From Chlorocebus sabaeus (lineage: Eukaryota; Chordata; Mammalia; Primates; Cercopithecidae): 64,000 nt of DNA. The stretch covers positions 114,001,143-114,065,142 of the forward strand of contig NC_132910.1 of NCBI RefSeq assembly GCF_047675955.1, written 5' to 3'. Made by a program: the position numbers and the translations under genes. The notes under the pieces are model-generated. The model saw nothing but the letters and a program-made list of their open reading frames with translations. It did not search any database and was not told the DNA's origin. Shown one piece after another: positions 34,576 to 46,356 of the stretch; position 1 is the stretch's first letter, and the number at the start of each line of letters is the position of its first letter.

Positions 34576-35734
34576 GAGAGCCCCAGCTCAACAATTCCAA
34601 GGCGCAAATAATTTTGTCACCAGTGACATCTTTATTGGGCAGCGGGAACAGAGGTCCATTTGTCTGTGGACCTGTCTGTTCTTGAGGCATGGGAGCCCAG
34701 CCCAGTGAGTTGTGGGAAGGACAGCAAGCAGGACTCATATATATTTGGGTGGAGATAAGGATAGGAAACTCTGCATTCAAGCAGAGGAGGGTTTACAGAT
34801 AGAGTGTTAATGTAGGTGTCATGATATTTCATGTGTAGGCTGATGATGCCAGAACATTAAGTTATATAAAGATTTAAGAAAATAAATAAGCTATGAAATT
34901 CCACAGCCCAATCACTCACATGTCTGTGCAAAATATCTCTTGTGTAAAATTGGTGATTACATTCTGAAGAAACTTGTTTCTGAATATTTTATGCTGCCAT
35001 AGTTATTTGAAACTTGGCAGTCTGAACATTTATGCTGCCATAGAGTTATTTGAAAATACAAAGTAAAATTATTTAAATCATTCTTGAAAATGAATGTGTT
35101 CATTAAGTCAATGTACAGCCACTACTAATTAAGTGCCTCTTTTTTTTGGGAGGGGAGAGAGAGAGAGAGAGATACTACTGAAGCCTGAATAGATATGAAA
35201 ATATCTCCATTAAGAAGTTTCAAACCCACTGAACCAGACTGAAACTGATGACTTGATCGTGATATTTGTCAAGTTAATATCTAAAGACTTTCGTCTGGGA
35301 AAGATAGTGAAACAGATATGCAAATTTATGCATAAAAATAAAAATCCCATATGTCCCTAGAGGGAGAGGTTTCCAGCCAAAATGCTAATGATATGACATA
35401 ATAATACTTAACATTTCTATAGATTTTAATTCAAAGAGCTCAAAATGTACTACAAATAGCTGCTAAATGAAAATAAACCATATTGTCTTCCTGTGTTATA
35501 CATTTCAAGAGTGACTACATTTTAATTGAACAAAAATATATGCATAATAACAAAATCTTCAAAGTGAAAACACCAGGAAATGGCTAAATAAACTGTTTAA
35601 GATTTTAAAACATGTCACTGATCCCATTGAATGAAATGTATGATCAAAACTGCATGCAAATTTGGACATCTGAAACACTTTAAAGATGATTCTATTCCAC
35701 AGGCATTTATGTTTTTACTGTATGAGCTATCATA
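34576..35734. other. No recognisable feature; short (GA) run
   Basis: A short (GA) repeat lies at about 35155-35172. The 34.58-34.83 kb part has open frames on both strands (74 and 66 codons on the minus strand) with no family signature. Confidence 0.4.
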
Positions 35735-37170
35735 AAATGTTTGAACTAGTGTGAATTCCAGGTTATATGAACAAAACATGACTGCTGTCTAAAGGAGTTT
35801 ACAAACTAATGGGGGAAATAAAACAAATGAGTGGCTCTAATGTTAATTGGATGTTATGTGCTAAGGAGCTTTAAAGAAGGCTCCATGAGGAAACAGAAGG
35901 AGTAAGTGTCTGTGATTGGCACTGGAGAGGGCAATTGAGACAGATATTGGAGTAACATAGGACTTCCCACACTTGTATTGGAGGAAGTAAATTTGAGGCA
36001 TAATAAAATAATGTTCACGGAAGCCAAAACTGATTAAAGGGATCAGGATATGCCACTCCAAAACATGCCACGTTGACATAAGCATTATTTGGAGCTGAAG
36101 GCGTTTGAATTCCTGAAGTCCCTTATCTGCCTAAAAGCAGAGGCTCTCAAAAGAAGTCAGAAGAACTCAATTATCATAAATCCCCTCCCTGGGAGCAACT
36201 CTAATCTCTTCTCAGAGACAAAATGTTGAGAAATTGGCACCACAACCAAATAGACTATTGTCACAATGTCATATATCATAGACATTGTCACATTATCATT
36301 TCTCCCATTTATTCTCCTAAGAGCCCATTGACCTTTCCAAAAAGTCATTTGCTTTTCTGTAAGTGCCCTTCTCCCCACTCTATTGTGCTAAGTTAGGTGT
36401 ATAGATGCCAAATTCTAACCGCCCTTTTGAGTTACTCATCACTGAGCACTTCCCTGTGTGTGCACTGTGCACACATTCATAAACATCTGTTTGTTTGTGA
36501 TCTGTCTTTTGTCAATCTCATTTACAGCCTCCCCAGCCAATAAATCCAAGATGGTCCGAGGAAATAAAAAAAATGTTCTCCCCTACACTGACAAACTGAT
36601 AGAGTGTGATGTGCAGTTAAAGGGAATGATGGAGAGTAGCCTGAAAAGGCAAGTGATGCCAGACTGAGGAAGAATTATTTTCTTCAGATAATGAGAAACA
36701 ACTGAAGTGCTTTGAACATGACAGTGACAAAATTATGTTTGATTTTTGAATCTGTTCTCATAGCTCTAATGTTATAAGTCTGAGATAGAAAAGACAGAAA
36801 TAGAAACAGTTTGGAGAGGGAAAATGATAATTTTAGTTTTAGACATGGAATCATAAACTGTTAGTACAAAGTCTTAGAAGTTATTTCCTTAATCCACAGC
36901 CCCTAATTGCCCAACCTGGTTTGTTTGTTTGTTTGTTTTTGTTTTTGTTTGTTTTTTAAACACAAGAAACAGAGAACCCCAGATATAACTTATTTAATAT
37001 GCTTAAATCCATGCAGTGACTCAGTGGTGTTTTAAGGCACTGATGGTATATTTCAATGGAGACATCTAGTAGGAGATTGGAAATGTAAATATAGATTTCA
37101 TAAAAAAGTTGCAAGTTAGACCTATAGATTTGGGATTCTTTCTCATAAAATTTAAAAGAGCATTCAGTTG
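35735..37170 (-). mobile_element. L2 LINE, split by an ERVL LTR
   Basis: Antisense L2 blocks before the LTR: 'ctaaaggagtttacaaacta' (35790). After it: 'gaacatgacagtgacaaaat' (36714), 'tggagacatctagtaggaga' (37057) and 'tatagatttgggattcttt' (37123, matching the L2 'tataaatttgggagtcatc'). The order is right for one element. The far end runs well into the former coding region. Confidence 0.65.
36036..36575 (+). mobile_element. ERVL-type LTR (LTR16-like)
   Basis: Blocks 'aggatatgccactccaaaac', 'aagaagtcagaagaactcaa', 'gagaaattggcaccacaacc' and 'gtctgtctttt'-type U5 text ('gatctgtcttttgtcaatct') occur in LTR order. The name is from memory and tentative. It interrupts the L2. Confidence 0.55.
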
Positions 37171-37389
37171 GGGGTGGGTGGACAGGCAAGAATAAGGAAT
37201 AAGAATGAAGGATAAATTATTCAATGAAAGGTAGACATAAGAAAGCATGCTTCTAATCATTTGAAAGCTACTTTGGCATAAAAGACCTGAGGCTAGATTA
37301 GAGAGCCCAACTTTGAACTCAAATGCTTAATTTTTCCTGTAGTTTATTGCCTGGGAGTGTTGAGACAAATAAGTTTTAATTTAGGGTTT

Positions 37390-37590
37390 TTCTAAGAGCA
37401 TTACATACATTTTCTCCTTTAATTATCACAAAGTCCATGAGGCAGGTAGTTTTATTATTCCCATTTTATAGATGAGTAAACAGAGGGAGAGAAAGTTTAC
37501 AGAGCTTGCCTAAAATATTAAAGTTAGTGAATGGAATATCTGGGATTGCAGTCCATTTATTCTTATTCTCAGGACTTATCCTATTCAATA
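37390..37590 (-). repeat. MIR SINE, antisense
   Basis: 'aattatcacaaagtccatga', 'gaggcaggtagttttattat', 'cccattttatagatgagtaa' and 'gagagaaagtttacagagct' in antisense order. Confidence 0.85.
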
Positions 37591-38389
37591 CAAATATGCC
37601 TTCCCGTAACTGCCTTTGTTCTTCCATTTTTCTTCTGGTATTCACTATATTTATGCTTATACCAAGACACAGGAATGTGAAAGATACAGGAAAACAATGT
37701 CACTGAATAAAACATATTTTGTTATCTTTTTCCTATGGAGAAAAAGAAAACATTCAGTGGATCTGTTTTTCTTTTATGTAAAGAACAAAATCCACAAAAC
37801 ATTGATTATATTTTAAAAATTAATAAAGTTTTATTTTTGTATTATGAGTAGAAAACTGAATAGGAATACAACAAAGAAAAGCAGCATGAAGAAAAAACAT
37901 GAAGAGAATTAGAAAAATAAAAGCAAAAAAACCAATTGAGAGAGAAAAAAAACAGATGTAAGAGGAAATCTGGAAACTAAAATTGATTAAGTGGGCTATG
38001 TATCACTGCCCATGGTAGCAGTGTTGATTGGTTTCCCACTTAGACCAACCCCTGTGTTCCCTGCTCTCATGGCTCATCCCCTAGGATAGAGACAAAAATT
38101 GCCAGATACTAACCTTTGTAGATACCCTGACAGGGCATGGGCATATGCCCCAATATTGGCTGGAAAGTCAAGACATACAGAGATATCTGAGATAAACTCA
38201 GTCTTCCTGCTTGGCAGCAATGATGTGGAAGATTGAACCTAGCATTTTGGCAGCCATCTTGCATGACTGTTCAAGTCTAAGGATGAAACAATCTGAAAAG
38301 AACTATGAAAAAGCCTCACTTCCTCATGACACTCTGTAGCCACTAAATTAACCAACCTTACAGTTATCCAACCTTTGGTTTCTTGCATA
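37591..38389. other. No recognisable feature
   Basis: Contains A-rich sequence (37.8-37.97 kb), then a less AT-rich 300 bases that I cannot classify. Confidence 0.45.
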
Positions 38390-38390
38390 T

Positions 38391-38440
<50 letters not shown>
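38391..38440. repeat. (CA)n microsatellite, two blocks
   Basis: (AC)11, a tata spacer, then (AC)12, directly before an antisense Alu. Confidence 0.97.
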
Positions 38441-38441
<1 letters not shown>

Positions 38442-38458
38442 TATTCATTGCTTTAGCC

Positions 38459-38763
38459 TTTTTTTTTTTTTTTTTTTTTTTGAGACAGAGCCTTGCTCTG
38501 TCACCCAGGCTGGAGTGCAGTGGTTTTATCTCCACTCACTGCAACCTCCTCCTCCTGGGTTCAAGCAATTCTCCTACCTCAGCCTCTCAAATAGCTGGGA
38601 TTACAGGTGCCCAGCACCATGCCCAGCTAACTTTTATATTTTTAGTAGAGGCGGGGTTTCACCATATTGGCCAGGCTGGTTTCGAACTCCTGACCTCAGG
38701 TGATCGCCCCACCTCGGCCTCCCAAACTGCTGGAATTACAGGCATGAGCCTCCACACCCAGCC
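38459..38763 (-). mobile_element. AluS-type SINE
   Basis: A 22-T start and full-length antisense Alu ending 'ccacacccagcc'. The duplication tgctttagcc (38449-38458) / tgctttaacc (38764-38773) has one mismatch. Confidence 0.95.
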
Positions 38764-38823
38764 TGCTTTAACCTCTTTTAATTAAGTATTCTGTTAGTTG
38801 CAATGGAACAACTCATTTTCCCT

Positions 38824-39170
38824 GTTTTGTTGTTGTTGTTGTTGTTTTGTTTTGTTTTGTTTTAATTTTTTTAATTTTTATTTTTTGAGATGCAGTGTTG
38901 CTCTGTCACTCAGGCTGGAGTACAGTGGCACGATCTGGATTCACTGCAGCCTCCACCTCCCAGGTCCAAGCGATCCTCCCACCTCAGCCTCTTGGGTAGC
39001 TGGAACTACAGGTGTGCACTACCATGCCCAACTAAGTTTTTTGCATTTCTTGTAGAGACAGGGTTTTGCCATGTCACCTAGGCTAGTCTTGAACTCCTGG
39101 GCTCAAATGATTCGCCCACCTCAACCTCTCAAAGTGCTGAGATTACAGGCATGAGCCACCACACCCAGAC
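38824..39170 (-). mobile_element. AluJ SINE with (TTG)/(TTTTG) tail
   Basis: The tail (38824-38882) has drifted to gtt and gtttt units. The body ends 'ccaccacacccagac'. J-type text: 'cttgaactcctgggctcaaa'. Confidence 0.92.
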
Positions 39171-39189
39171 GGAAAGAAATTTTAATGAA

Positions 39190-39355
39190 TACACATATTC
39201 ACAGCAAATCTACAAGGTAGATATCATCATCACATTTTATATTTAAGAAAATTCAGGTTCAGCAAGGTTAAATTTCCAAAGGTATACAATTAGTAAATGG
39301 CTAAATATGGCTATGAGCCTCTAACTCAATATCTGCAGAATTTATGTTCATCTTA
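39190..39355 (-). repeat. MIR SINE, antisense
   Basis: 'acaaggtagatatcatcatc', 'acattttatatttaagaaaa' and 'tcaggttcagcaaggttaaa' fit antisense MIR. Confidence 0.7.
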
Positions 39356-40179
39356 TACCGGGCTGTTGTATTAAAAGCGACAAAGACATTGAGAGACAGA
39401 GAAATGGAAAGAGGCTCAATGGATTTGAAATGAGGATAGTTCAAGATGATACGGTTAGGTTGTATGCTTCAGAACCTTAACAGTTATTATTAAATACTGT
39501 TTAGCCATTATTCAAAACTCTGTACATTAATAATTTTCTAATGCTTACTAAAATAATGCAACAAGTGCAGTTTAGCAGCAGACATTATTCTCTGAGCTTC
39601 CTGTTAGTTAGAGGAGTATTACCCAGTCTGTACAAAGTCAGATGAAGGGAAAGGCCAGAACTTTCTGTAGCAAGTTCTCCACCACTGCTGTTAAAATATT
39701 TTCAATAATGTCTTTGACTTCAGCAGCACTTATAATGTCTAAAATGCTTTCACCTAAATTACCTGTCTTAATGATCACTGAATAATAAGAGTGAAAAAAA
39801 ATAAGGCACCAAGAGGTTAAACCCCAGGGCTGTGTAGCAAAGTCAGTGCATACAGGGACTCCCAGTGGCCTTTCCATGTGACAAGTATTTTAGAGTTGTA
39901 CCAAATGTCATGTCCAAAATGGAAAATGTTTTGAATCATAATAATCAATTGAATAAAGGAAGGCAAAAAGGAGAAGGAGGAAAAGAAAGAAGTCCAAGAC
40001 TGATGAAATATAAAAGACAATAAAGAGGAAATAGGCATCAAGTAGTCATTGGCACAGAAATGTGGTCGAAGTTGGTGGTAGGGAAAGGCACTCTAGAAAG
40101 ATCGTTAAGGTCAGGAGGAGTTGATGAGAGACAAATCTGGATAGGCTTGGAAGCATATTTCCTTTCCTCTTTTGGTAGT
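39356..40179. other. No recognisable feature
   Basis: A purine-rich segment at 39.95-40.0 kb. No supported gene. Confidence 0.4.
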
Positions 40180-40700
40180 TTAGCCAAGACGTGGTTCAGA
40201 TGCCATCTATAAAGAGATGAGGCTTGGGATGATGTCAGCATCCCTGGCAGGCAAGGTTGTTCCCAGAGCTTTTGGTGGGCAGACCTTGGCCCTTGGTATT
40301 CATATTGCTTTGTGCTATTTCTGGACATCCCTTGATATCTTTCTTGTTGCTTAGAGAAACTAGATGTTCCCAAGTCCTACTTAGGTAATCTATAAATAGG
40401 CAACACAGTGTTTGAGGTGGACTCATTCTCACTGGTGAAAGTGCTCCCCATGGTGTGTTCAGCTTTCTGTCAAGCCTGCTGATCACAGCAAGTGCCTCTC
40501 TGCTTGCACCTTGTCCATGGTACATGCAATATATCTAACCTCAGTCTATACTATGGAACAGAAGGGATTGTTCCATAGCATTGAGGGGGTTGCATACACT
40601 CTGCTACTTCCCTGCTTGTAAGTTTGGGCCCAATAAACCCTATGGTATCCCTGCAACATGTGATCCTAGTGTGCGTGTCTGTGATCCCCTTGCATGATAG
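40180..40700 (+). mobile_element. Possible LTR-like segment
   Basis: A TATA-like tataaatag (40391-40399) is followed about 235 bases later by AATAAA (40632-40637) and a GT-rich stretch (gtgtgcgtgtctgtg, 40669), the order of an LTR promoter and polyadenylation site. No family match and no defined ends. The 111-codon minus-strand frame (40038-40373) has no recognisable motif. It could equally be single-copy DNA. Confidence 0.3.
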
Positions 40701-40847
40701 AAATAGTGACAAATAATAGATGACGCCCTTAATATAACATGACAGAAAAACAGAAAAATCTGAAAGCTAGCAAAATGGTCCACATGGGCCTATTGCTTAC
40801 ACTGACAAGTGAAGATTGATAATTGAGAGAAAGTTGACAGAGGATAT

Positions 40848-41205
40848 TGTATTAGTCCATTTTCATGCTGCTGATAAAGACATACCTGATATTGGGCAAT
40901 TTACAAAAGAGAGAGGTTTAATGGACTTACAGTTTCACAGGGCTGGAGAGGCCTCACAATCATGGCAGAAGGCTAGGAGGAGCAAGTCACATCTTATGTG
41001 GATGGCAGCAGGCAAAGAGAGAGAGAGCTTGTGCAGGGAAACTCTGCCTTATAAAGTCATCAGATCTCATGAGACTTATTCACTGTCACAAGAACAGAAT
41101 GGGAAAGACCTGCCCCCATAATTTAATTGCCTCCCACCAGGTCTCTCTCACAACATGTGGGAATTCAAGATGATATTTAGGTGGGGACACAGCCAAACCA
41201 TATCA
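40848..41205 (-). mobile_element. THE1 solo LTR
   Basis: From tgtattagtccattttcatg to accatatca, 358 bases. A perfect 5-bp duplication, gatat, lies at 40843-40847 and 41206-41210. No internal region remains, so this is a solo LTR produced by LTR recombination. Confidence 0.95.
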
Positions 41206-41211
41206 GATATT

Positions 41212-41395
41212 TGTATATATATATACACACACACACACACATATACACACACATATATACACACATATATATCTGATACTGGGAATAGAAACATTTAGGG
41301 GGTTGCATGCACTCTGAATGCATATGTGTGTGTGTATATATATATATAGATCTATCTATTTATATCTGTGTATATATATATCTTATATAACTTTA
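41212..41395. repeat. (TA)n/(CA)n microsatellite cluster
   Basis: TA, CA and TG runs interleaved with about 40 bases of unique sequence (41275-41320). CA-rich on the left and TG-rich on the right, so the two halves can pair. Confidence 0.92.
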
Positions 41396-41699
41396 AAAAA
41401 CCAATCCATCACATGTAACTTCAATTATATAGTCTATGGTAAAATTAATGTCTCTCTATTTTTATCATAAATTTGAGGAGCTTTACCCTGGTCATTGATA
41501 ACCTCCATGAATGAAGAAAAGAAATATTACTTTAATAGATATCTCACTATTTCTGTGATCTACAAAAATTCACACGTCAAATTTTTTGTCATCTTTTTGA
41601 ATACAAGTTTGTTGACAATCTCTAAAGCCCTAATCAGGCCTGTCCTGGTGCAAGAGTGAGATTCTGCTTAAATAAATTAAGATCAGAGTAACTCTTTCT

Positions 41700-41830
41700 T
41701 TCTTTCCTCAGAGTGACACAGTCACTGTCCTCAGGAGGCACATACCCTGGTAGAGAAGACAGACATTAAAAATCAAAACCATCTCTAAAGGCCAGAAGTA
41801 CAAACCATTACCACAAAATTATGCCAATAG
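41700..41830 (-). repeat. L2 fragment, antisense
   Basis: 'tcactgtcctcaggaggcac' and 'ccctggtagagaagacagac' match the antisense L2 3' block. Confidence 0.5.
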
Positions 41831-42927
41831 AACATTTCCTTAATTTGGAACTCAGAGAATGGTGCAGGGTGGTATTTTATTTTCCTCATAGTTTATTCGA
41901 CATCACAAAATCCACCTTAGATGTGTATTGAGTCTTTTCTTGTTAATTTACTTAATCTTCTTCCTGGGTCTTTAAGCTCTTCGATCTCCCTCAGGATCTT
42001 GGATTGTAGTCAATTATTTCTATACTTTTCCCCTCTAGTTGATCTTTGGGAAGAGTAGGTGGATCTTTGGGAAGAGTAGGTCCTTCAAGTCTCTCAGGAG
42101 GAAACATCTGAAAGAAAAAAATTCTTTCTAATGTGAACTGCCTCTTGTTGCATAACTCTCTTATATCTGTTAACACAATCTTTGTCTTTTTGCTTTTGTA
42201 TCAGAGGAAGGAATTTATGGTAGGAGAGGAGATCACTTACCCAATATAAGCAAATATTTCATTACATATGAAATAAATGTCATGAGGGCAAATACTGCAG
42301 AGACCTGACCTAGTGTAGTGGATACTGTAGTGTGGTATCCAGTTACTCTTTCAGGATGGAAGCCCTGGTTCTCCCAGTGCTGAGAATGCTGCTTCATTTG
42401 AAGTTGCTAGGAGCGCTTTGCTGCTTCTCCACAGGGGGAGCAAGAGAGGAATATGATTGGCATTGAGGCAACTCACTTAAGACTGTCTTGCTACTCTTTG
42501 ACCCAATTTTGATAAACAGTGAAACAGTCACAGCCTGAGAAGGACACAGACCCCACAAGGATGAGTATATGTGTCACAATAGATGCCTCACCATGAGATA
42601 GCCTGGGGTGAGGGAATGTCAAATAAATAGTAGAGGAGGGAGACAATGAATATCAGATGCAATCCTGAGACCTGCTGCAGCAGTAGGGACTATAGTTTGT
42701 CACTCATCAATTTACTCCAGGAAAAGAGGCCCACCAGAACTTGTATATTAACAAGTGAATAAGATTGACCCAAGAAGTGGTCTGCAGTGAATGCTTCAGT
42801 GAGCTGCATTCTTACAGCTCAGTGTTTCCTTTTGCCCAATTCTGCTTCGTTACCTTCTCTTATTGTTGGTGAATAAGAATAAACCAAGGCGCTAGAGAAG
42901 AATGGACTAGAATAGTTCAGTCTAAGG
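41831..42927. other. No gene; possible old repeat text
   Basis: The 41.9-42.2 kb part has LTR-like or old-repeat wording that I cannot assign. The rest is unclassified. Confidence 0.4.
42041..42082. repeat. 21-bp tandem duplication
   Basis: gatctttgggaagagtaggt plus one base is repeated at 42041-42061 and 42062-42082, differing only in the last base. Confidence 0.95.
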
Positions 42928-43133
42928 CAATGGTTCTGAATAGAAGTAATCCTCTTATTCCCCCATGGGGACATTTGGCAGTTTTTGGTTGTTAAAACTG
43001 GGGATTGCTATTGGCATTTAGTTGAGTGGAGGCCAGTATTGCTGCTAAACATCTTATGGTGCACCGAACAGCCATCCACAAAAAAGAACTATCCAGGCCA
43101 AAATATCAATAATGCTGAAGTCAAGAAAACTTG
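42928..43133 (-). mobile_element. hAT-Charlie MITE with 8-bp duplication
   Basis: Ends caatggttctgaa and gaagtcaagaaaacttg fit the hAT terminal repeat (cagtggttctcaa). The interior follows a common MER-type MITE: 'ggggacatttggcag', 'tttttggttgttaaaactgg', 'gctgctaaacatcttatg'. The 8-bp flanks gtctaagg (42920-42927) and gcctaagg (43134-43141) differ at one base, as expected for an old hAT insertion. Confidence 0.75.
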
Positions 43134-43189
43134 GCCTAAGGGAATGATTTATGGAGAGGGCTCTGAAGTGGGAAGGAGCCTGGAACATT

Positions 43190-43960
43190 GAGGAATTAGA
43201 AGCAGCTAAGTGTATCTGGAATAGAGTATTCCATGAGAATGGAGGGCTGGAAAAAAAGGTGCAAACTAGGTAGTGTAAAAGGAAGTTGATTTTTATGTTA
43301 CTGGAAAGCTGTTGAAAGTTTCTACTCTAGTGAGCAATATAATCAGATTTATGTTTTTAAGAAATAACTGGTAATGAGTGATGGACTAGAGAGAGGAGAA
43401 GAGAGTGCGAAAATACCATGTGAAACATGGTGGTTTGGTTAGCCTGATGGCAGGGGAGATGGAGAAAAGCAAAAGGATTTGAATGATTTATGAGGAACAG
43501 GTAACAAACTTAATTATAGATTGGCGAGGTAGCATGTTATCACATTTAAGTGAACAAGCTCTGGAGCCAGAGAACATGGGTTCAAATTCCAACTTTGCCA
43601 TTTACTAGTTCTTCAACTTTGAACAGTTATATTTGTTGTCTTCTGTCCTGGATTTTGACCTATTGCTATGACTATGACATGAGTTAATTTTTGTAAAGTG
43701 CTTAGGAGTACCTAGAGCATGGTTTGTGCTATATAAGTCTCTCAAATTAATCAAATAAATCAGGATGAGAGATAAGACTCTTGTTTTTGTTTTTTTCTTG
43801 GGGCCCAGAGGGATGAGCAGGGTCATGAGAGAGGCCTCTGTTACAGAAACATTAGGAAAATTTAGTTGTTAACATGGTCAAAGCTGCTGAGATGTCAAGA
43901 AAGATGAGAACAGAATTAGACAATAGTTTTTATAAGTAAATCTTGACTATATTCTTAAAA
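43190..43960 (-). mobile_element. L2 LINE fragments around a MIR
   Basis: Antisense L2: 'gagtattccatgagaatgga' (43226), 'agcaatataatcagatttat' (43333), then after the MIR 'catggtcaaagctgctgaga' (43874), which matches the L2 'tcaaatgctgctgataggtc' block. Confidence 0.6.
43535..43755 (+). repeat. MIR SINE, sense
   Basis: 'gctctggagccagagaacat', 'gggttcaaattccaactttg' (box B-like), 'catttactagttcttcaact' and 'gtaaagtgcttaggagtacc'. Nearly complete. Confidence 0.88.
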
Positions 43961-44289
43961 ATTGAGGTCTATACTAAAAAATTGAGTTACTTTACTATAA
44001 ACCAGGAACTACTAGTAAATATCGCTCCCTAACCTTATGTTGCAGTGACTAAGATGTTCTAGGCTTGATTTGTCTTCTTCCCAAGAGGTAATTAAGTGGT
44101 GAGCTAATATTAATTCAATTATCTTTTACCACTTTGTGACATTAATTATTACTTGTCTGTGTCATCAAACAATCTAAAGAAATTCTACCAATAACATTTT
44201 AAGAATTCTATGAATCTGAAGACAGTTTTAAGTCTCTATGTTAATTATCTTTTTCTTACTAATACACAATTGTTTTAATTTTTCCTTTC
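43961..44289. other. No recognisable feature
   Basis: AT-rich interval before the GC-rich LTR. Confidence 0.4.
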
Positions 44290-45905
44290 CTTCAGATGTA
44301 TAACCACCTTAAGTCACAGGATCCTTGGGGTGTTGCTTTTCCAGCCAGAAGCCTCTGTGGCCAGTGGTATCTTTGCCCAAGTTTTGCTCAGGTCCACTGG
44401 GCTTATTCTGCTTACTTGGCCTGGTAGGCTGCACTTGGCTTTTGCTACTGACCTGGATCCCATGTCTTCCAAGGATGAGGCACAGAGTAATGAGGGGTGT
44501 CTGAGAGAGCAAGAGCAGGGTCCAACCACTGCACATAGCCAGACATGCCAGCTGCTGTGGCTGGACCGGCAGCTCCAGGAACTGGCTTCATGCAAGCATG
44601 CAGGTGGATCTGATGCTTTGCAAGCAGCTTCCACTATGGGCACCCACGTCTGGACAAGGGGAATGTGGAGGCACCTGGAAGCTTGGAGATGCCAGAAACT
44701 GCAAAGCCCCAAATAGAATGTCAAAACCCTGGCTTGGGAAGCCCCTATGTCTGGGCTTCTGGAAGAGCCATAGCTCTTCTCTCCTTCTAGTCACCCGCAA
44801 TGTAGCGAGCAAGGGGGGTGTATTTCAGCCCTGTTTGTATTATAGCTCTTTTAGTCCCCCCATTCAGCAGGTCCCAAGTTCTTGTCCCACTTCCAAGAAG
44901 AATGAGGTATGCAGACAACTGGAGGGTGAGCAAGGTGAAGAGGTGCTTTATTGAGCAACAATACAGCTCTCTGGAGACCCAAAGTGGGTAGTTCCTTTCT
45001 GCAGGCAGGTTGTCTTAACAAGAGCATCCCTCAGTGGAGAGGAGACATGGAATGGGTAGTGCCTATCTGCAGGCAGGTTGTCCCAACATCTCTGTGAGTC
45101 TGGCTGGGGCTGGGGTTTTTGTGGGCTTCAGAAGGGAAGAAGTACATGGTGATTGGTCCATGGGCAACCATGGGTGGGCCTGTAAAAAGCAACATAAATT
45201 CTCACTCTGGGCAGTGGACTCCACCCAGAACTGGCAGCCCCCGCCCCTATCCTTCAGGCTGTCCCTGGATTAAAAGAAGGGTTTCACCAAGGACCCACTC
45301 CTTTCCACTCAGAAACCTGTCTGCCTCCTGCTGCTAATCAACATGTAGTCTCCAGAACTTCAGCTGTCCATGCTGAGGGGCACCTGCAGGCCCACACCCA
45401 GCCACCCTCGGAGCCCCCTTGGCCTCCCTCCCATGCTCATTGGTGCCCAAAGTTCAGAAGGGGTTGAGGCGGCAGGGAACTAGAATGTCAGTGCCATGCT
45501 GAGCACATGCACACCTGGCCGGGTCAAGATAGCACCCGGGCTCAGCCACGACTTTGCTCTGAAATCAGAGTGGGCAGGTGCCAGGAGCAGGGAGAGGCCA
45601 GGCAGCAGGAGCAGGCACTTCTGAACCTGAGGGAAAGGGGGACTTTCTGATCCCTCAAGAGTGCAGGGATGCCAGGGTCCGCAGCCTGGGAGGGTGGGGC
45701 TCCTGCACTTTCAACTCAGAAAGGGGCAGGGCTCCCTCCTGTTCCCAGCTCCTGCATGTTTCCAGCTCCAGTCAGCTCCATGGAGTGTGCAGCCCCATCC
45801 ATACCTCCCCAGCTGCAGCTGGCATCTTCACAGTGGCCACTCCACAGGGTCTGCAGTGGCCATCACTTATACTCTGCAAAACCAGAGTATAATTGTAACC
45901 AGTGT
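44290..45905 (-). mobile_element. Long GC-rich ERV1-type LTR
   Basis: Minus-strand reading gives a GC-rich U3, a CCAAT box (complement of gattggtcc near 45153), an AATAAA signal (complement at 44947-44952) and the U5-like phrase 'attcttcttggaagtgggac' common in ERV1 LTRs. Its length of about 1.5 kb suggests the MER52 group, but I cannot confirm the name. Opposite-strand frames of 128 and 136 codons (44.31-44.72 kb) overlap almost completely and are artefacts of high GC. It is the most GC-rich stretch of the window. Confidence 0.55.
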
Positions 45906-45956
45906 ATAATAATTAAGTTATACTTATATATAAGATATACTTATATATTATAGTTC

Positions 45957-46325
45957 TGTTTTAGTCCATTTTCACACTGCTCTAAGGAACTGCCTGAGAC
46001 TGGGTAATGTATAAAGTAAAAAGGTTTAATTGACTCATGGTTCTGCATGGCTGGGGGGGCCTCAGGAAACTCACAATCATGGCAGAAGGGGAAATAGGCA
46101 TGTCTTACATGGTGGCAGGTGAGAGAGAGTGTGTGAAAGAGGAACTGTCAAACAATTCTAATACCATCAGATCTCATGATAACTCACTATGATGAGAACA
46201 TCATGGGGAAAACCGCCCCCATGATCCAATCACCATGAACCAGGCCTTTTCCTTGACTTATAGGGATTATGGGGATTACAGTTCCAGATGAGATTTGGGT
46301 GGGGACACAAAGCCAGTTCATATCA
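45957..46325 (-). mobile_element. MST-class MaLR solo LTR
   Basis: From tgttttagtccattttcaca to gttcatatca. MST blocks: 'ctgcctgagactgggtaatg' and 'gatgagatttgggtggggac'. The 5-bp flanks agttc and acttc differ at one position. It is inserted in an AT-rich repeat. Confidence 0.94.
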
Positions 46326-46356
46326 ACTTCTAATATATTTTTTGAAGTATAATTAT

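Noticed and set aside
38375..38785. 136-codon frame across a CA repeat and Alu
   Set aside because: Dinucleotide and antisense-Alu translation, a common artefact.
40038..40373. 111-codon minus-strand frame with fairly varied composition
   Set aside because: No motif recognised and it overlaps a 96-codon frame on the same strand. Kept only as a note in the possible LTR entry.
43560..43610. tRNA-like box B (gggttcaaattcc)
   Set aside because: Part of a MIR, whose head is tRNA-derived. No cloverleaf is possible here.
44314..44724. 136-codon minus-strand and 128-codon plus-strand frames
   Set aside because: They overlap almost completely on opposite strands within a GC-rich LTR, and neither has a recognisable domain.
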